Below are positions 24,301 through 34,000 of a stretch of DNA of 64,000 bases, in pieces. How positions within the stretch are numbered: the stretch's first letter is position 1; each line of letters opens with the position of its first letter. Both the position numbers and the translations under genes were made by a program. The stretch comes from Nostoc mirabile CHAB5784 (GTDB taxonomy: Bacteria; Cyanobacteriota; Cyanobacteriia; Cyanobacteriales; Nostocaceae). The stretch spans positions 1 to 64,000 of the forward strand of contig NZ_JAIVFS010000043.1 of the NCBI RefSeq assembly GCF_020829645.1. The letters run 5' to 3'. The notes beneath the pieces are model-generated. The model was not told where the DNA came from and did not search any database. It saw only the letters and a list, made by a program, of their open reading frames with translations.

Positions 24301-27300
24301 CGAAGCTGAAAGGAGTCTTCTGTAAAACGCAATCTGCCGCCGTTAATTGATAGGTTTGTTGCATCCAAAGCAGGCGATTGCAAACCCCTTGGTGGGTGTT
24401 CATCGCTCCTTTAGGCTTTCCGGTAGACCCGGAAGTGTAGATGACGTAAGCAAGGTTATCGGGTGTCACTCCGCTAATTGGGTTTGATTCGCTCAATAGA
24501 GCGATCGCTCGCTCCGAGGTGTCTAAGCAGACGACACGTGCGTTATTTTTGGGAAGAGACTCTACTAACTGAGCTTGAGTTAGCAGCACTTGCACACCGG
24601 AGTCTTCTAGCATATAGTGCAAGCGCTCAGTTGGATAAGTTGGGTCTAAGGGCACATAAGCACCACCAGCCTTGAGGATGCCAAGCAATCCCACTACCAT
24701 CTCCAGCGATCGCTCTACACAAATTCCCACTAAAACTTCTGGTCCCACACCTAAAGTTTTCAAGTGATGTGCTATTCTGTTCGCCCGTTGGTTCAGCTCT
24801 CGGTAGGTCAACTGTTTATCTTCAAAGACCACAGCAATGGTATCAGGCGATCGCTCCACTTGTTCCTCAAACAACTGGTGGATACACTTATCTATGGGAT
24901 ACTCTCTTGTGGTGTTGTTCCACTCCCACAGTAGCTGGTGCCGCTCTTGCTCTGTGAGGAGAGGCAAAGAGGAAACCTTCTGTTGAGGATTAGCTACAAT
25001 TCCCTCAAGTAAGATCTGGAAATGTCCGGCCATACGAGCGATCGTACTGGCATCAAACAGGTCAGTATTGTATTCCCATGTCCCGATTAGTCCAGAGGGA
25101 GTGTTCTCTAAATATAAAGTTAAATCAAACTTTGCCGTAGCGGTTTCTATTGGTAAAGGACTCACCGTTAAGCCTGCCATCTGTATCTGGGGCATCGGCA
25201 CATTAAGTACCAACATCACCTGCACCAGTGGTGTGTAGCTTAAGTCACGTTCTAGCTTTAATTCCTCTACTAGCTTCTCAAAGGGTAAGTCTTGATGGGC
25301 ATGGGCTAAAAGCGTTACGTCCCGGACTCTTGAGAGTACATCCTCAAAACTCGGGTTGCCCGACAAACCAGTGCGTAGCACTAAAATATTGACAAAAAAT
25401 CCAATCAATGAACCAATTTCGGAGCGTGAGCGGTTAGCGTGCGGCGTGCCTACACAGATATCAGTCTGCCCTGTATAATGGTAAAGCAATGTTTGAAACG
25501 CTGCCAATAACGTCATAAACAAGGTGACTTTTTGCCGCTGACTTAAACTCACTAGCGCCAGAGTAAGCTCCGTAGAGAGTGCCATTCGTTGATGCGCCCC
25601 CCTATATGTTTGAATTGAAGGTCGCACTCGGTCAGTTGGCAGTTCTAATAAAGCTGGCGCACCCTCAAGTTGTTGCTTCCAATAAGCTAGTTGAGACGAA
25701 AGTACCTCTAGTGTTAACCACTGCCGCTGCCAAACCGCAAAGTCTTTGTACTGAATCGATAGCTCTGGTAGCTCTGGGGATAAATCATTGCACAAGGCTG
25801 AGTAAATAGTTGCCAACTCTCGTACAATTATGTCCCATGACCAACCATCGGATACAATGTGGTGTATTGTTAGCAGCAATACGTGTTCTATCTCTGTGAG
25901 TTTAAGCAAAGTAACTCGAATTAAAGGAACACTTGCGAGGTCAAAGGGTCGCTGAGCTTCTGCCGTTGCGAATCGTTGGACAGAGATTTCTCTTTCACTT
26001 GATGGTAGATATTGCAAATCTACTAATGGCATGATCAAGGTCAAGCTTTCAGCAATTACCTGAATGGGCTGTCCGTCAACTGTTGCGAAGTAGGTACGTA
26101 AAATTTCGTGGCGTTGGATAATCTTATTGAGGCTTTTTTCTAAAGCGACAACGTTCAGAGAACCATGAAGTCGCCGAGCTACTGCTTCGTTATAGAAGGG
26201 GTTAGTTGGCTCTAACTGGCTCAAGAACCATAGTCCTTCCTGGGCAAAAGAGAGAGGCAAGTTCCTCTGGAGCGAAACAGGCACCTGGGGTATAAAAGTA
26301 TCAATTGCATTGCTCTTTTTTTGCAGCAACTTTACAAGCTCTGCCTTATCAATGAATTCAGCCAGTGCAGCAATGGTAAGGGCATTCAAGAAGCTATTGA
26401 GAGAAATTTTCTCCTGTAAAGTTTCGCTTAACTTGAAAGTCAGCTGAATCCCTAAGAGGGAGTCTCCACCTAACTCAAAGAAGTTATCATAAATTCCTAT
26501 CAACTCAATCCCCAGAAAATCTTGCCAAATTTGAGCAATTGTTTGCTCCAATTCGTTTCTAGGAGCCACATAAGCATTTGTCAATGCTGGTCGTGGACTT
26601 CTTGATTGGGAGTCCACAGCAGACTCCTCTAAATCCTGACGTTGCTTAAGTTTGGTTTCCCCCTTGGCTTGCTTTATTGCAATCTCTAAATCCCGTGTTG
26701 AAACGAGAACCTGAGGTATTGAATTACACAAAATCCTGTGGAAAACCTCTACGCCCTCTGCGGGCAATAACCCATGCTCAAGGAGTTGTTCAAATAAGGG
26801 TGTTGGCGTGGTTGTCCCAGAAGACTTCTCCGAAAAAGAAACTGTTTTTTCTGTTAACCGAGTGGGGGAAAACTTTGTGCCAGAAGCCCAGAGCTTCGCT
26901 GCTTCTACTGCCATGCCCACTTCCTGCCAAGCATCCCAGTTTATAGAGACGGTGAATGTACCATCTCGGTTGGTCTTATAATGAGCAAAAGAGTCTAAAA
27001 AAGCGTTGGCTGCACAATAGTCTACTTGTCCAAATGCTCCCAGGACAGAGGTCAGTGATGAACACAGGACAAACCAATCCAACTCCATGTTCTTCAAGAT
27101 ACTATCGAGAACCAATGTGCCCTTGACTTTTGCGGCAAGAGTGCCTGACGCCATTTCGAGTGTTTTTAGCTGAATGACTCCACCAGCCGGAACACCAGCC
27201 GTGTGGATAACGCCATTGATTTTGCCGAAGCTATCTGTTGCTTTGGCAATCTCCTGTTGCATTTGTAACTGATCGGCTAAATCAGCGCAAACAATGAACA

Positions 27301-30300
27301 CCTCGCTTCCTTTGGCTTCGAGTTCCTGTATTTTCCGAATTTTACGGTTGATTTCATCTTGCTCATCATGAGTAGCTAGCCATTGTTCCCAGTCGGAACG
27401 GTTAGGAAAAGCCGAACGCCCTGTTAGAATGAGTTTGGCTCTTACGGTATTAGCTAGATGTTCTGCCAGTACTAATCCAATACCTCCGAGTCCCCCTGTA
27501 ATCAGATAGACCCCTCCTTCCCGCAAGCGCGATATTTCGTTGCCAGACTGTTTTAATCGTACTGGATCGTAGGTTTGCACAAAACGATGATTTCCCCGGT
27601 AGGCGATAACCGAATCCTCTGATTTTGCTTTTAGTTCATGCAGTAACTGGTCGAGCAGTACTTCTTGTTTCCAGGTTAATTGGGGAATAACAATATCAAC
27701 GCTACGACAGGTTATATTAGAGTACTCTTGCGGAATTACCTTAACAGGTCCAATTAAGGTTACTTTTTCCGGGCATAGCCATTCTTCTCCCGCCACTTCC
27801 TGCATATTATTGGAAACGATGGTGAGTTGACATTCGTCAGTAAAGTTCTGTTTTCCTAGGGCTTGTGCAAGATACAGCAAACTGTAGAATCCACAGTCTT
27901 GAGCTTTGTCAACCGATTCCAAATTGAATTCGGCGCAATTGTTCTGAGTGACACTCCACAAATGAATGATGTTGTTTGGGAGCAAATTCAAGGCATGAAG
28001 TCCCGAAAGCAAGGTGTCGTAGTCATTGCTTTGTTCAGGATTTAGGATATAAAGGTAATCGCTTTGCTTAATAAACGATTCCCCAACTTTGACAACAACT
28101 ACCGGATGACCTTCTTGTGCCAGTCGTTGCACAAGTTTTTCCCCTAACCCACACTCATCAGTAAACACCAGTACGTTGCCGAGAATTGATGTCTCGTCTA
28201 GTTGATGGGCTAGTAGCGGGGAGCGCTTCCACGATGGAATGTAAAACCAGTCAGCTATGTCTGGCTTTTTGCCTGGTGCAGACGCAACATCTAATTTCTC
28301 TTGCTCTACGCCGATAGAATCTACCTGTTTTTGGGGTGAAATCCAGTAACGCTGGCGCTCAAAGGGATATGTCGGCAAGGGGACGCGATAACGCTGCTCT
28401 TGGGCATAGAATCCCGACCAATCTATGTTGACGCCAGCCAACCACAGTTGTCCCAAGGTATTCAGCAAGAACGCTACATCTGAGCCGATTTGTTGCGGAT
28501 GGCGCATTGAATTGAGCACCACCTGTGAGGCTACTTTACTGGGGTGTCGTTTGACCAGTGTACTCAACGTCTGTCCCGGACCAACTTCCAGGAGAATTTG
28601 GTCGGGTTCTTTCAACAACTCTTCCAGCGAGAGTGCAAATTGCACTGTATGGCGCAAGTGCTTTGCCCAGTAGTCGGGATCTGTTGCTTGAGCTTCCGTA
28701 ATCCAATTTCCTGTGACATTGGACAGGTAAGGAATTTGTGGAGGATTTAAGTTGACTTGTTTGACTCGTTCTGCAAACGGCTTCAAGATAGGTTCCATCA
28801 TCTGGGAATGGAAGGCACCAGATGTATGTAAACGGCGGCACTCTAAACCTTGTTGAGTTAATTGATTTTCTAAAACCTCAACTGCTTCTTTTAAGCCGGA
28901 AACCACGCAAAGGGATGGTCCGTTAATTGCAGCTATTGAGAGTTCTTTGCCTAAGAGGGGTTGTACCTCTTGTTCTGGAAGTGGAATGGCGAGCATGGCT
29001 CCACCAGATACTTGCTGCATCATTCGCCCTCGTGCTGCCACTAAGGATAGCCCATCCTCAAGGGAGAAGACGCCAGCTAAACAGGCGGCGACGTATTCGC
29101 CGATACTGTGACCAATGAAGCTTTGGGGACGAACTCCCCAGGATTCAATGAGTTTTGCCAGCGCGTACTCAATGGTAAACAGAGCCGGTTGAGCAATCGC
29201 TGTCTGTTGCAATTGTTGGGCAGCCTCGTCCGTGAAGTCAGAATCGGGGTAAAGAATATCGCGCAAATCCAGTCCTAATTCTGGTCGCAGTAGTTCTGCA
29301 CAATAATCGACTTGTTCCCGAAAGACGGCTTCATTCTGGTAAATGTCTCGCGCCATGTTGACATATTGAGCACCTTGACCGGAAAACATGAATATGACCG
29401 GGCACTCTGAGGATGGGGCATAATCTGTGACAACCTGTTCGCCTGCTTGGGAACTCAGAGCCGTAACGGCTTCTCCCAATTGATCACACACCAAAATACG
29501 CCGATGAGCAAAAGCTCGACGACCAACACTGAGAGTGTATGCTACATCTGCCAAATCGAGGTTGGGATGTTGCGTGAGGTGTTCGATAAGATTGCTGGTT
29601 GCTGTTTCCAGAGCCGAACTTGTTTTAGCAGATAGCACTAATAACTGATATGGTCTTGTGCTGTGTGTTTCGTCAAATGTTCTCTTCTCTAAAACTGGAG
29701 CTTCTTCCAGCACAACATGAGCATTTGTACCTCCAATGCCAAAAGAACTAACTCCAGCCCGACGAGGAGTGCCATCAGTTTTCCATTCGGACAGCTTAGT
29801 GTTGACGTAAAAGGGACTGTTAGCGAAATCAATTTTTGGGTTGGGGGTTTCAAAGTGTAAACTTGGAGGAATTTGTTTGTGCTTAAGAGCCAAAACTGTC
29901 TTAATTAGACCCGCCATACCGGATGCCGTATCGAGGTGCCCTATATTTGTCTTCACCGAGCCAATAGCGCAGAAGTGTTTTTTCTGGGTACTGTTGTGGA
30001 AAGCTTTGGTGAGGGCAGCAATTTCAATCGGGTCGCCAAGTTCTGTTCCTGTACCGTGGGCTTCTATATAGGTGATTGTCTCAGGATCTATACCCGCGAT
30101 CGCCTGTGCTTCTCCAATAACTGCTGCTTGGCCTTCAACACTGGGCGCTGTAAACCCTATCTTGTTCGTGCCATCGTTATTAATGGCGGAACCTTTAATG
30201 ATGGTGTGGATATAGTCTCCGTCTGCGATCGCATCTGTGGCACGCTTGAGCATGACAATACCCACACCGTCGCCACCAATAGTTCCTTGTGCTTTGGCAT

Positions 30301-31021
30301 CAAAGGCGCGACAGTGACCATCAGGGGATAAAATCATACCCTCTTGATATAAATAACCCTCCTTTTGGGGAATGGTGATAGTAACAGCGCCAGCTAGAGC
30401 CATGTCGCACTCGCCATTTAGCAAACTCTGACAAGCCATATGTACGGCGACTAAGGAAGTTGAACAAGCCGTTTGAATATTTACTGCTGGCCCGGTAAGA
30501 TTTAGCTTGTAGGCTACCCTTGTCGGCAGAAAATCTTTTTCCGTCGCCAGCATTAATTGATATGTGCTGACTGTCCTGGAGACAGCCGGATTTAGATAAA
30601 GATTTTTGAGCTGATAATCACTTGCACTCACCCCTGCATAAACGCCGATTGAACGGGTGTAGGTTTGGGGGTTATAACCAGCTTGTTCCAAGGTTTCCCA
30701 AGCACATTCCAAAAAAAGGCGCTGTTGCGGGTCAAGTATCTCAGCTTCTTTGGGATTAAAGCCGAAGAAATTGGCATCGAACAATTCGATGTCATCCACA
30801 CAGGCGCTAGCCTTGACATAGTTGGGGTTTTGCAGCCGTTCTGGATGAACTCCATTCATGAGAAGTTCTTCATCGGAGAACCAAGAAATCGACTCGACGC
30901 CTGAACACAAATTTTCCCAAAAGCAATCTATATTTTCCGCTCCAGGGAAACGCCCAGACATGGCAATAATGGCTATATCTGATTCTCTGATATCATTTTT
31001 GAAAAAATTCATCATCTCCAT
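21308..31021 (-). CDS. Hybrid PKS-NRPS, terminal: KS-AT-KR-ACP-C-A(MT)-PCP-TE, 3237 aa
   Basis: KS at about 14-440 (Cys186 in TACSTSL); AT at about 545-830 (GHSIGE, Ser639; GAFH at 735-738 indicates malonyl-CoA); KR at about 1168-1350 (GGLGGIG, Tyr1335, no LDD motif, so not B-type); ACP at about 1490-1555 (Ser1521); C at about 1585-2010 (HHIVSDG 1720-1726); A at about 2040-2850. Pocket residues read DVWHFSLID, the serine signature. An FkbM-type methyltransferase (about 2500-2790, FDVGANIGLFTLFVG) is inserted between A8 and A10. PCP Ser2894. The TE has GHSFGG (Ser3024), Asp3051 and His3197. CAGGAG precedes the ATG, 10 bases after gene 2. It extends the Asn-bearing chain by one reduced C2 unit, adds Ser and releases the product. 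Confidence 0.95.
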   Translation of the reverse strand: MEMMNFFKNDIRESDIAIIAMSGRFPGAENIDCFWENLCSGVESISWFSDEELLMNGVHPERLQNPNYVKASACVDDIELFDANFFGFNPKEAEILDPQQRLFLECAWETLEQAGYNPQTYTRSIGVYAGVSASDYQLKNLYLNPAVSRTVSTYQLMLATEKDFLPTRVAYKLNLTGPAVNIQTACSTSLVAVHMACQSLLNGECDMALAGAVTITIPQKEGYLYQEGMILSPDGHCRAFDAKAQGTIGGDGVGIVMLKRATDAIADGDYIHTIIKGSAINNDGTNKIGFTAPSVEGQAAVIGEAQAIAGIDPETITYIEAHGTGTELGDPIEIAALTKAFHNSTQKKHFCAIGSVKTNIGHLDTASGMAGLIKTVLALKHKQIPPSLHFETPNPKIDFANSPFYVNTKLSEWKTDGTPRRAGVSSFGIGGTNAHVVLEEAPVLEKRTFDETHSTRPYQLLVLSAKTSSALETATSNLIEHLTQHPNLDLADVAYTLSVGRRAFAHRRILVCDQLGEAVTALSSQAGEQVVTDYAPSSECPVIFMFSGQGAQYVNMARDIYQNEAVFREQVDYCAELLRPELGLDLRDILYPDSDFTDEAAQQLQQTAIAQPALFTIEYALAKLIESWGVRPQSFIGHSIGEYVAACLAGVFSLEDGLSLVAARGRMMQQVSGGAMLAIPLPEQEVQPLLGKELSIAAINGPSLCVVSGLKEAVEVLENQLTQQGLECRRLHTSGAFHSQMMEPILKPFAERVKQVNLNPPQIPYLSNVTGNWITEAQATDPDYWAKHLRHTVQFALSLEELLKEPDQILLEVGPGQTLSTLVKRHPSKVASQVVLNSMRHPQQIGSDVAFLLNTLGQLWLAGVNIDWSGFYAQEQRYRVPLPTYPFERQRYWISPQKQVDSIGVEQEKLDVASAPGKKPDIADWFYIPSWKRSPLLAHQLDETSILGNVLVFTDECGLGEKLVQRLAQEGHPVVVVKVGESFIKQSDYLYILNPEQSNDYDTLLSGLHALNLLPNNIIHLWSVTQNNCAEFNLESVDKAQDCGFYSLLYLAQALGKQNFTDECQLTIVSNNMQEVAGEEWLCPEKVTLIGPVKVIPQEYSNITCRSVDIVIPQLTWKQEVLLDQLLHELKAKSEDSVIAYRGNHRFVQTYDPVRLKQSGNEISRLREGGVYLITGGLGGIGLVLAEHLANTVRAKLILTGRSAFPNRSDWEQWLATHDEQDEINRKIRKIQELEAKGSEVFIVCADLADQLQMQQEIAKATDSFGKINGVIHTAGVPAGGVIQLKTLEMASGTLAAKVKGTLVLDSILKNMELDWFVLCSSLTSVLGAFGQVDYCAANAFLDSFAHYKTNRDGTFTVSINWDAWQEVGMAVEAAKLWASGTKFSPTRLTEKTVSFSEKSSGTTTPTPLFEQLLEHGLLPAEGVEVFHRILCNSIPQVLVSTRDLEIAIKQAKGETKLKQRQDLEESAVDSQSRSPRPALTNAYVAPRNELEQTIAQIWQDFLGIELIGIYDNFFELGGDSLLGIQLTFKLSETLQEKISLNSFLNALTIAALAEFIDKAELVKLLQKKSNAIDTFIPQVPVSLQRNLPLSFAQEGLWFLSQLEPTNPFYNEAVARRLHGSLNVVALEKSLNKIIQRHEILRTYFATVDGQPIQVIAESLTLIMPLVDLQYLPSSEREISVQRFATAEAQRPFDLASVPLIRVTLLKLTEIEHVLLLTIHHIVSDGWSWDIIVRELATIYSALCNDLSPELPELSIQYKDFAVWQRQWLTLEVLSSQLAYWKQQLEGAPALLELPTDRVRPSIQTYRGAHQRMALSTELTLALVSLSQRQKVTLFMTLLAAFQTLLYHYTGQTDICVGTPHANRSRSEIGSLIGFFVNILVLRTGLSGNPSFEDVLSRVRDVTLLAHAHQDLPFEKLVEELKLERDLSYTPLVQVMLVLNVPMPQIQMAGLTVSPLPIETATAKFDLTLYLENTPSGLIGTWEYNTDLFDASTIARMAGHFQILLEGIVANPQQKVSSLPLLTEQERHQLLWEWNNTTREYPIDKCIHQLFEEQVERSPDTIAVVFEDKQLTYRELNQRANRIAHHLKTLGVGPEVLVGICVERSLEMVVGLLGILKAGGAYVPLDPTYPTERLHYMLEDSGVQVLLTQAQLVESLPKNNARVVCLDTSERAIALLSESNPISGVTPDNLAYVIYTSGSTGKPKGAMNTHQGVCNRLLWMQQTYQLTAADCVLQKTPFSFDVSVWEFFWPLLTGARLVVAKPGGHTDSAYLVNLTLEQQITTLHFVPSMLQVFLEEQGLERCSCLKRTFCSGEALPKKLLERFFARLNCELHNLYGPTEAAIDVTFWQCQPESNLRTVPIGRPIANTQIYILDHYLQPVPVGVAGELYIGGDGVARGYLNRCDLTTEKFIPNLFSNEPSSRLYKTSDLARYLPDGNIEFLGRIDNQVKIRGFRIELGEIEAALTQHLAVGETVVILREDDPDNKRLVAYIVPDQNYAFPILQLLRFKNKGLLNERLLHELPNGMVIAHLNKNETEFVYKELWEEQAYLKHGITINKGDCIFDVGANIGLFTLFVGQICKDVSIYAFEPIPPVFDLLRINTEGYGLNVKLFNLGLSNETKSDTFTYYPQVSVISGRFADADQEREVIKSFLLKQQNIVANETALSSQAIDELLAERLQSQQFTCHLRTISDVIGEHGVERIDLLKIDVEKSEQDVLSGIQQEDWQKIQQIVVEVHNIDGRLEEIAALLKKHGYDLTIEQDTLLEDTGLYNIYARRPSINQYLPEERGSKLVCDSVKPTWSSSSLLLSEVRRFLQKKLPEYMMPNTFVMLDALSLTPNGKVDRRALPAPDSSPSDSTSFIPPRDTVEQQLQRIWSEVLQLSTIGVHDNFFELGGHSLLAVRLMAQIPQHFGLNLPLATLLASPTIEQLASCLRASADSFSWSPLVAIQSRGDKRPFFCVPGVGGNVIYLYELARHLGLDQPFYGFTAKGLDGESEPFTRVEDIAAYYIEAMQTLQPNGPYLLGGHSFGGVVAFEMAQQLRKMGHEVALVAIIDVLAPIVSNKPNCSDEEEAANLFDFASYIEYMFSLNLEVSKETLANLTTEERWHYLKERLIRVNLLPPDAGITLVRGLVQVYMASLKAHRTYLPSGVLPTRIALFRAQDVDVVEDTDAVQSEMLKEPTLGWKEISSTVDVHVVLGNHMTMMQKPHVQVLAAQLQVALECNQTQKLSGSGSISEDFRV

Positions 31022-31031
31022 TGCTCCTGAT

Positions 31032-34000
31032 TCACGGTTTTTTCGGCGACCGATACTGTTGCCTGATATTCCTTCGTTGGTTCATCGAACCTTGACTGTT
31101 GCTGCGGAGTTCTGCTCGTTCTGCCTCTGATTTGGGCGCGTCTGGTGTTTGGGATCTCTGTTCGCTTAAGAGTTGTCCCAACGCTCTGACAGTTGGGTGT
31201 TGAAACATCTCTACCATTGAGAGTTCTTTGGTAAAAATTATTTGCAGTTTCTGCAAAACTTGGATTAATCGTAAGGAATTTCCTCCCAGATCAAAGAAAT
31301 TATCATCCCGCCCAACTTTTTCTAAGAGAAGGATTTTCTGCCAAACATCAGCAATGAGTTTCTCTACCTTGGTTTGCGGCATCTCCAAAGAAAGAGATCG
31401 CATGACTGGTTCGGGGGGTGGAAGGGCGCGACGATCTACTTTCCCGTTCGGTGTGAGTGGCAGAGCGCTCAGTCTCATCAGCGTTACTGGAACCATGTAT
31501 TCCGGTAGTTGTTGCCTCAGATCTGTCTTAATTTTGTGGGTCAAATCTTCAATTGAATTCAATCTCTCTGTAGATACGATATAGGCAACCAATCGTTGGT
31601 TACTAGGTTGGTCTTCATGTACCACAACCACAGCTTGGTCCACCTCAGGATGCTGGGTTAGTACAGCTTCAATTTCCCCCAGTTCGATGCGGAAGCCGCG
31701 AATCTTGACCTGGTTGTCAAGACGACCCTTGAACTCGATGTTGCCGTCAGGTAGGTAACGGGCTTTATCGCCAGTTTTGTAGAGGCGTGACCCAGGTTCA
31801 TTGCTAAAGGGGTTGGGAATGAATTTCGACTCGGTTAAATCCGGACGATTTAGGTAGCCACGGGCGAGGCCAGCACCGCCGATGTACAGTTCGCCCAATA
31901 CGCCAATAGGGACGGGTTGGAGATATCGATCTAGGATATAAAGCTGGGTATTTGCGATCGGGCGACCAATTGGAATTCCACCAGATAACGAAGTTTGAGC
32001 GTTAACCTCATAAACACAGCATCCCACAACGGTCTCAGTTGGTCCGTACTCGTTTATTAGTTTGGTTGAAGGTGCTGATTCTCGCCAAAATGAAACGCTC
32101 TTTCCTGATAAGGCTTCGCCGCCAATAATAAATGCTCTTGTTTGATTGTTGGCTGACCAATTAGGTATTAAGAAGCTGAGTAAATCTAAATGAGCTGGGG
32201 TAATTTTGACAAGGCTGAACTGACTTTGAGAGCACAAAATGGCACCCAGGGCTTCTATTTCTTGCTTTTCGGGGAGGAGTACTACTTTTTTTCCTACTAA
32301 TAAGGGAGAGAATAAGCTGGTAATAGTCGCATCAAAGCCAATCGAAGAGTGGACGGGAGCACCAGACCCATCTGCTACTGCATACGCTTTTGTACACCAG
32401 CTCAGATAATTGACAAGTCCTTGGTGGATGATCAGTGTCCCCTTCGGCTGACCAGTAGACCCGGAGGTGTAGATGACATAAGCCAAGTTCTGGGGCCCAA
32501 CGGAGCTGACGGGATTTTCCTCACTTGAGTGAGAAATTATTTCCCAGTCTGTATCTAAACAGACCACACGCGCTTTATTCTCAGGTAGCCTTACCATCAA
32601 CTTTGATGAAGTCAACAGTACTGGCACAGAGGAATCTGACAGCATGAAGGACAAGCGCTTGTGGGGGAGTTGCGGGTCTAAGGGTACATAGGCTCCACCA
32701 GCTTTGAGGATGCCAAGCAATCCTACCATCATCTTTAGGGAGCGCTCTACACAAATCCCCACTAAAACTTCTGATCCCACGCCCAGAGTTTTCAAGTGAT
32801 GTGCCAGACAGTTCGCCCGTTGGTTAAGCTCTCGGTAGGTCAACTGTTTATCTTCAAAAACCACCGCAATGGCATCAGGATTTCGCTCTACCTGTTCCTC
32901 AAACAACTGGTGGATACACTTATCTTGAGGGTACTCTGTTTGAGTGTTGTTCCATTCCACTAGCAACTGGTGTCGCTCTCGAAGAGTTAGCAGGGACAAT
33001 TCTGGAACCCGCTGTTGAGGATTAGCTACAATTCCCTTCAGTAAGGTTTGGAAATGTCCGGCCATACGAGCGATGGTGGTTTCATCAAAAAGGTCAGCAT
33101 TGTATTCCCATACTCCTACCAATCCATCAGCCGTATTCTCCATTGATAGGGTCAAATCAAACTTGGCTGTGCCGATTTCCACTGCATACGAGCTTACCGT
33201 TAGCTCAGGCAGTTCAAAAGAAGGAACACTCTTCTCGTCGAGGGCAAACATCACCTGAAATAGCGGCGTATAGCTCAAGGAACGCGTTGGTTGCAATGCC
33301 TCTACCAACTGCTCGAAAGGCAGGTCTTGATGTGTGTAAGCCCCGAGCGCCACTTCCCTGACTCTTGAGAGTACATCCTCAAAACTGGGATCGCCGCCGA
33401 GGTGCGTTCGCAGCACTAAAGTATTGACAAAAAAGCCAATTAACCGTTCAATTTCCTGTCGGTTGCGACCGGCTACAGGCGTACCTACTACTATATCATC
33501 AGAACTTGTAATTCGGTACAGCAACGTCACAAACGCTGCCAATAGCGTCATAAACAGAGTGACTCCCGTTCGCTTACTCAAAGCAGAAAGTTTCCCGCTC
33601 AATTCAAGGGAAAGGGCTGCATAGTGATATCTTCCTCGGTAGGTTTGAACAGCCGGTCGCGGTCGGTCTGTCGGCAATTCTAATAAAGCCGGAGCGTTCT
33701 TAAGTTGTTGCTTCCAGTAGTCAAGCTGAGCTTCCAATTTTTCTCCTTGTAACCACTGGCGCTGCCAAAGGGCAAAGTCGGCATATTGTACTGGCAAGGA
33801 GGGTAAAACAGGAGTAATGCCTGTGCCGAAGGCTTTGTAAAGTTCTGTTAATTCATGAGTGAATACGCCCAGCGACCAACCATCTGAAATAATGTGGTGC
33901 ATGGTGAATAACAAGACGTATTCTGTTTCACCTAGCTTTTGCACCATACTTCTCAGCAAAGGCTCTCGCTCCAGGTTAAAAGGTCGATTGGCTTCTTCAA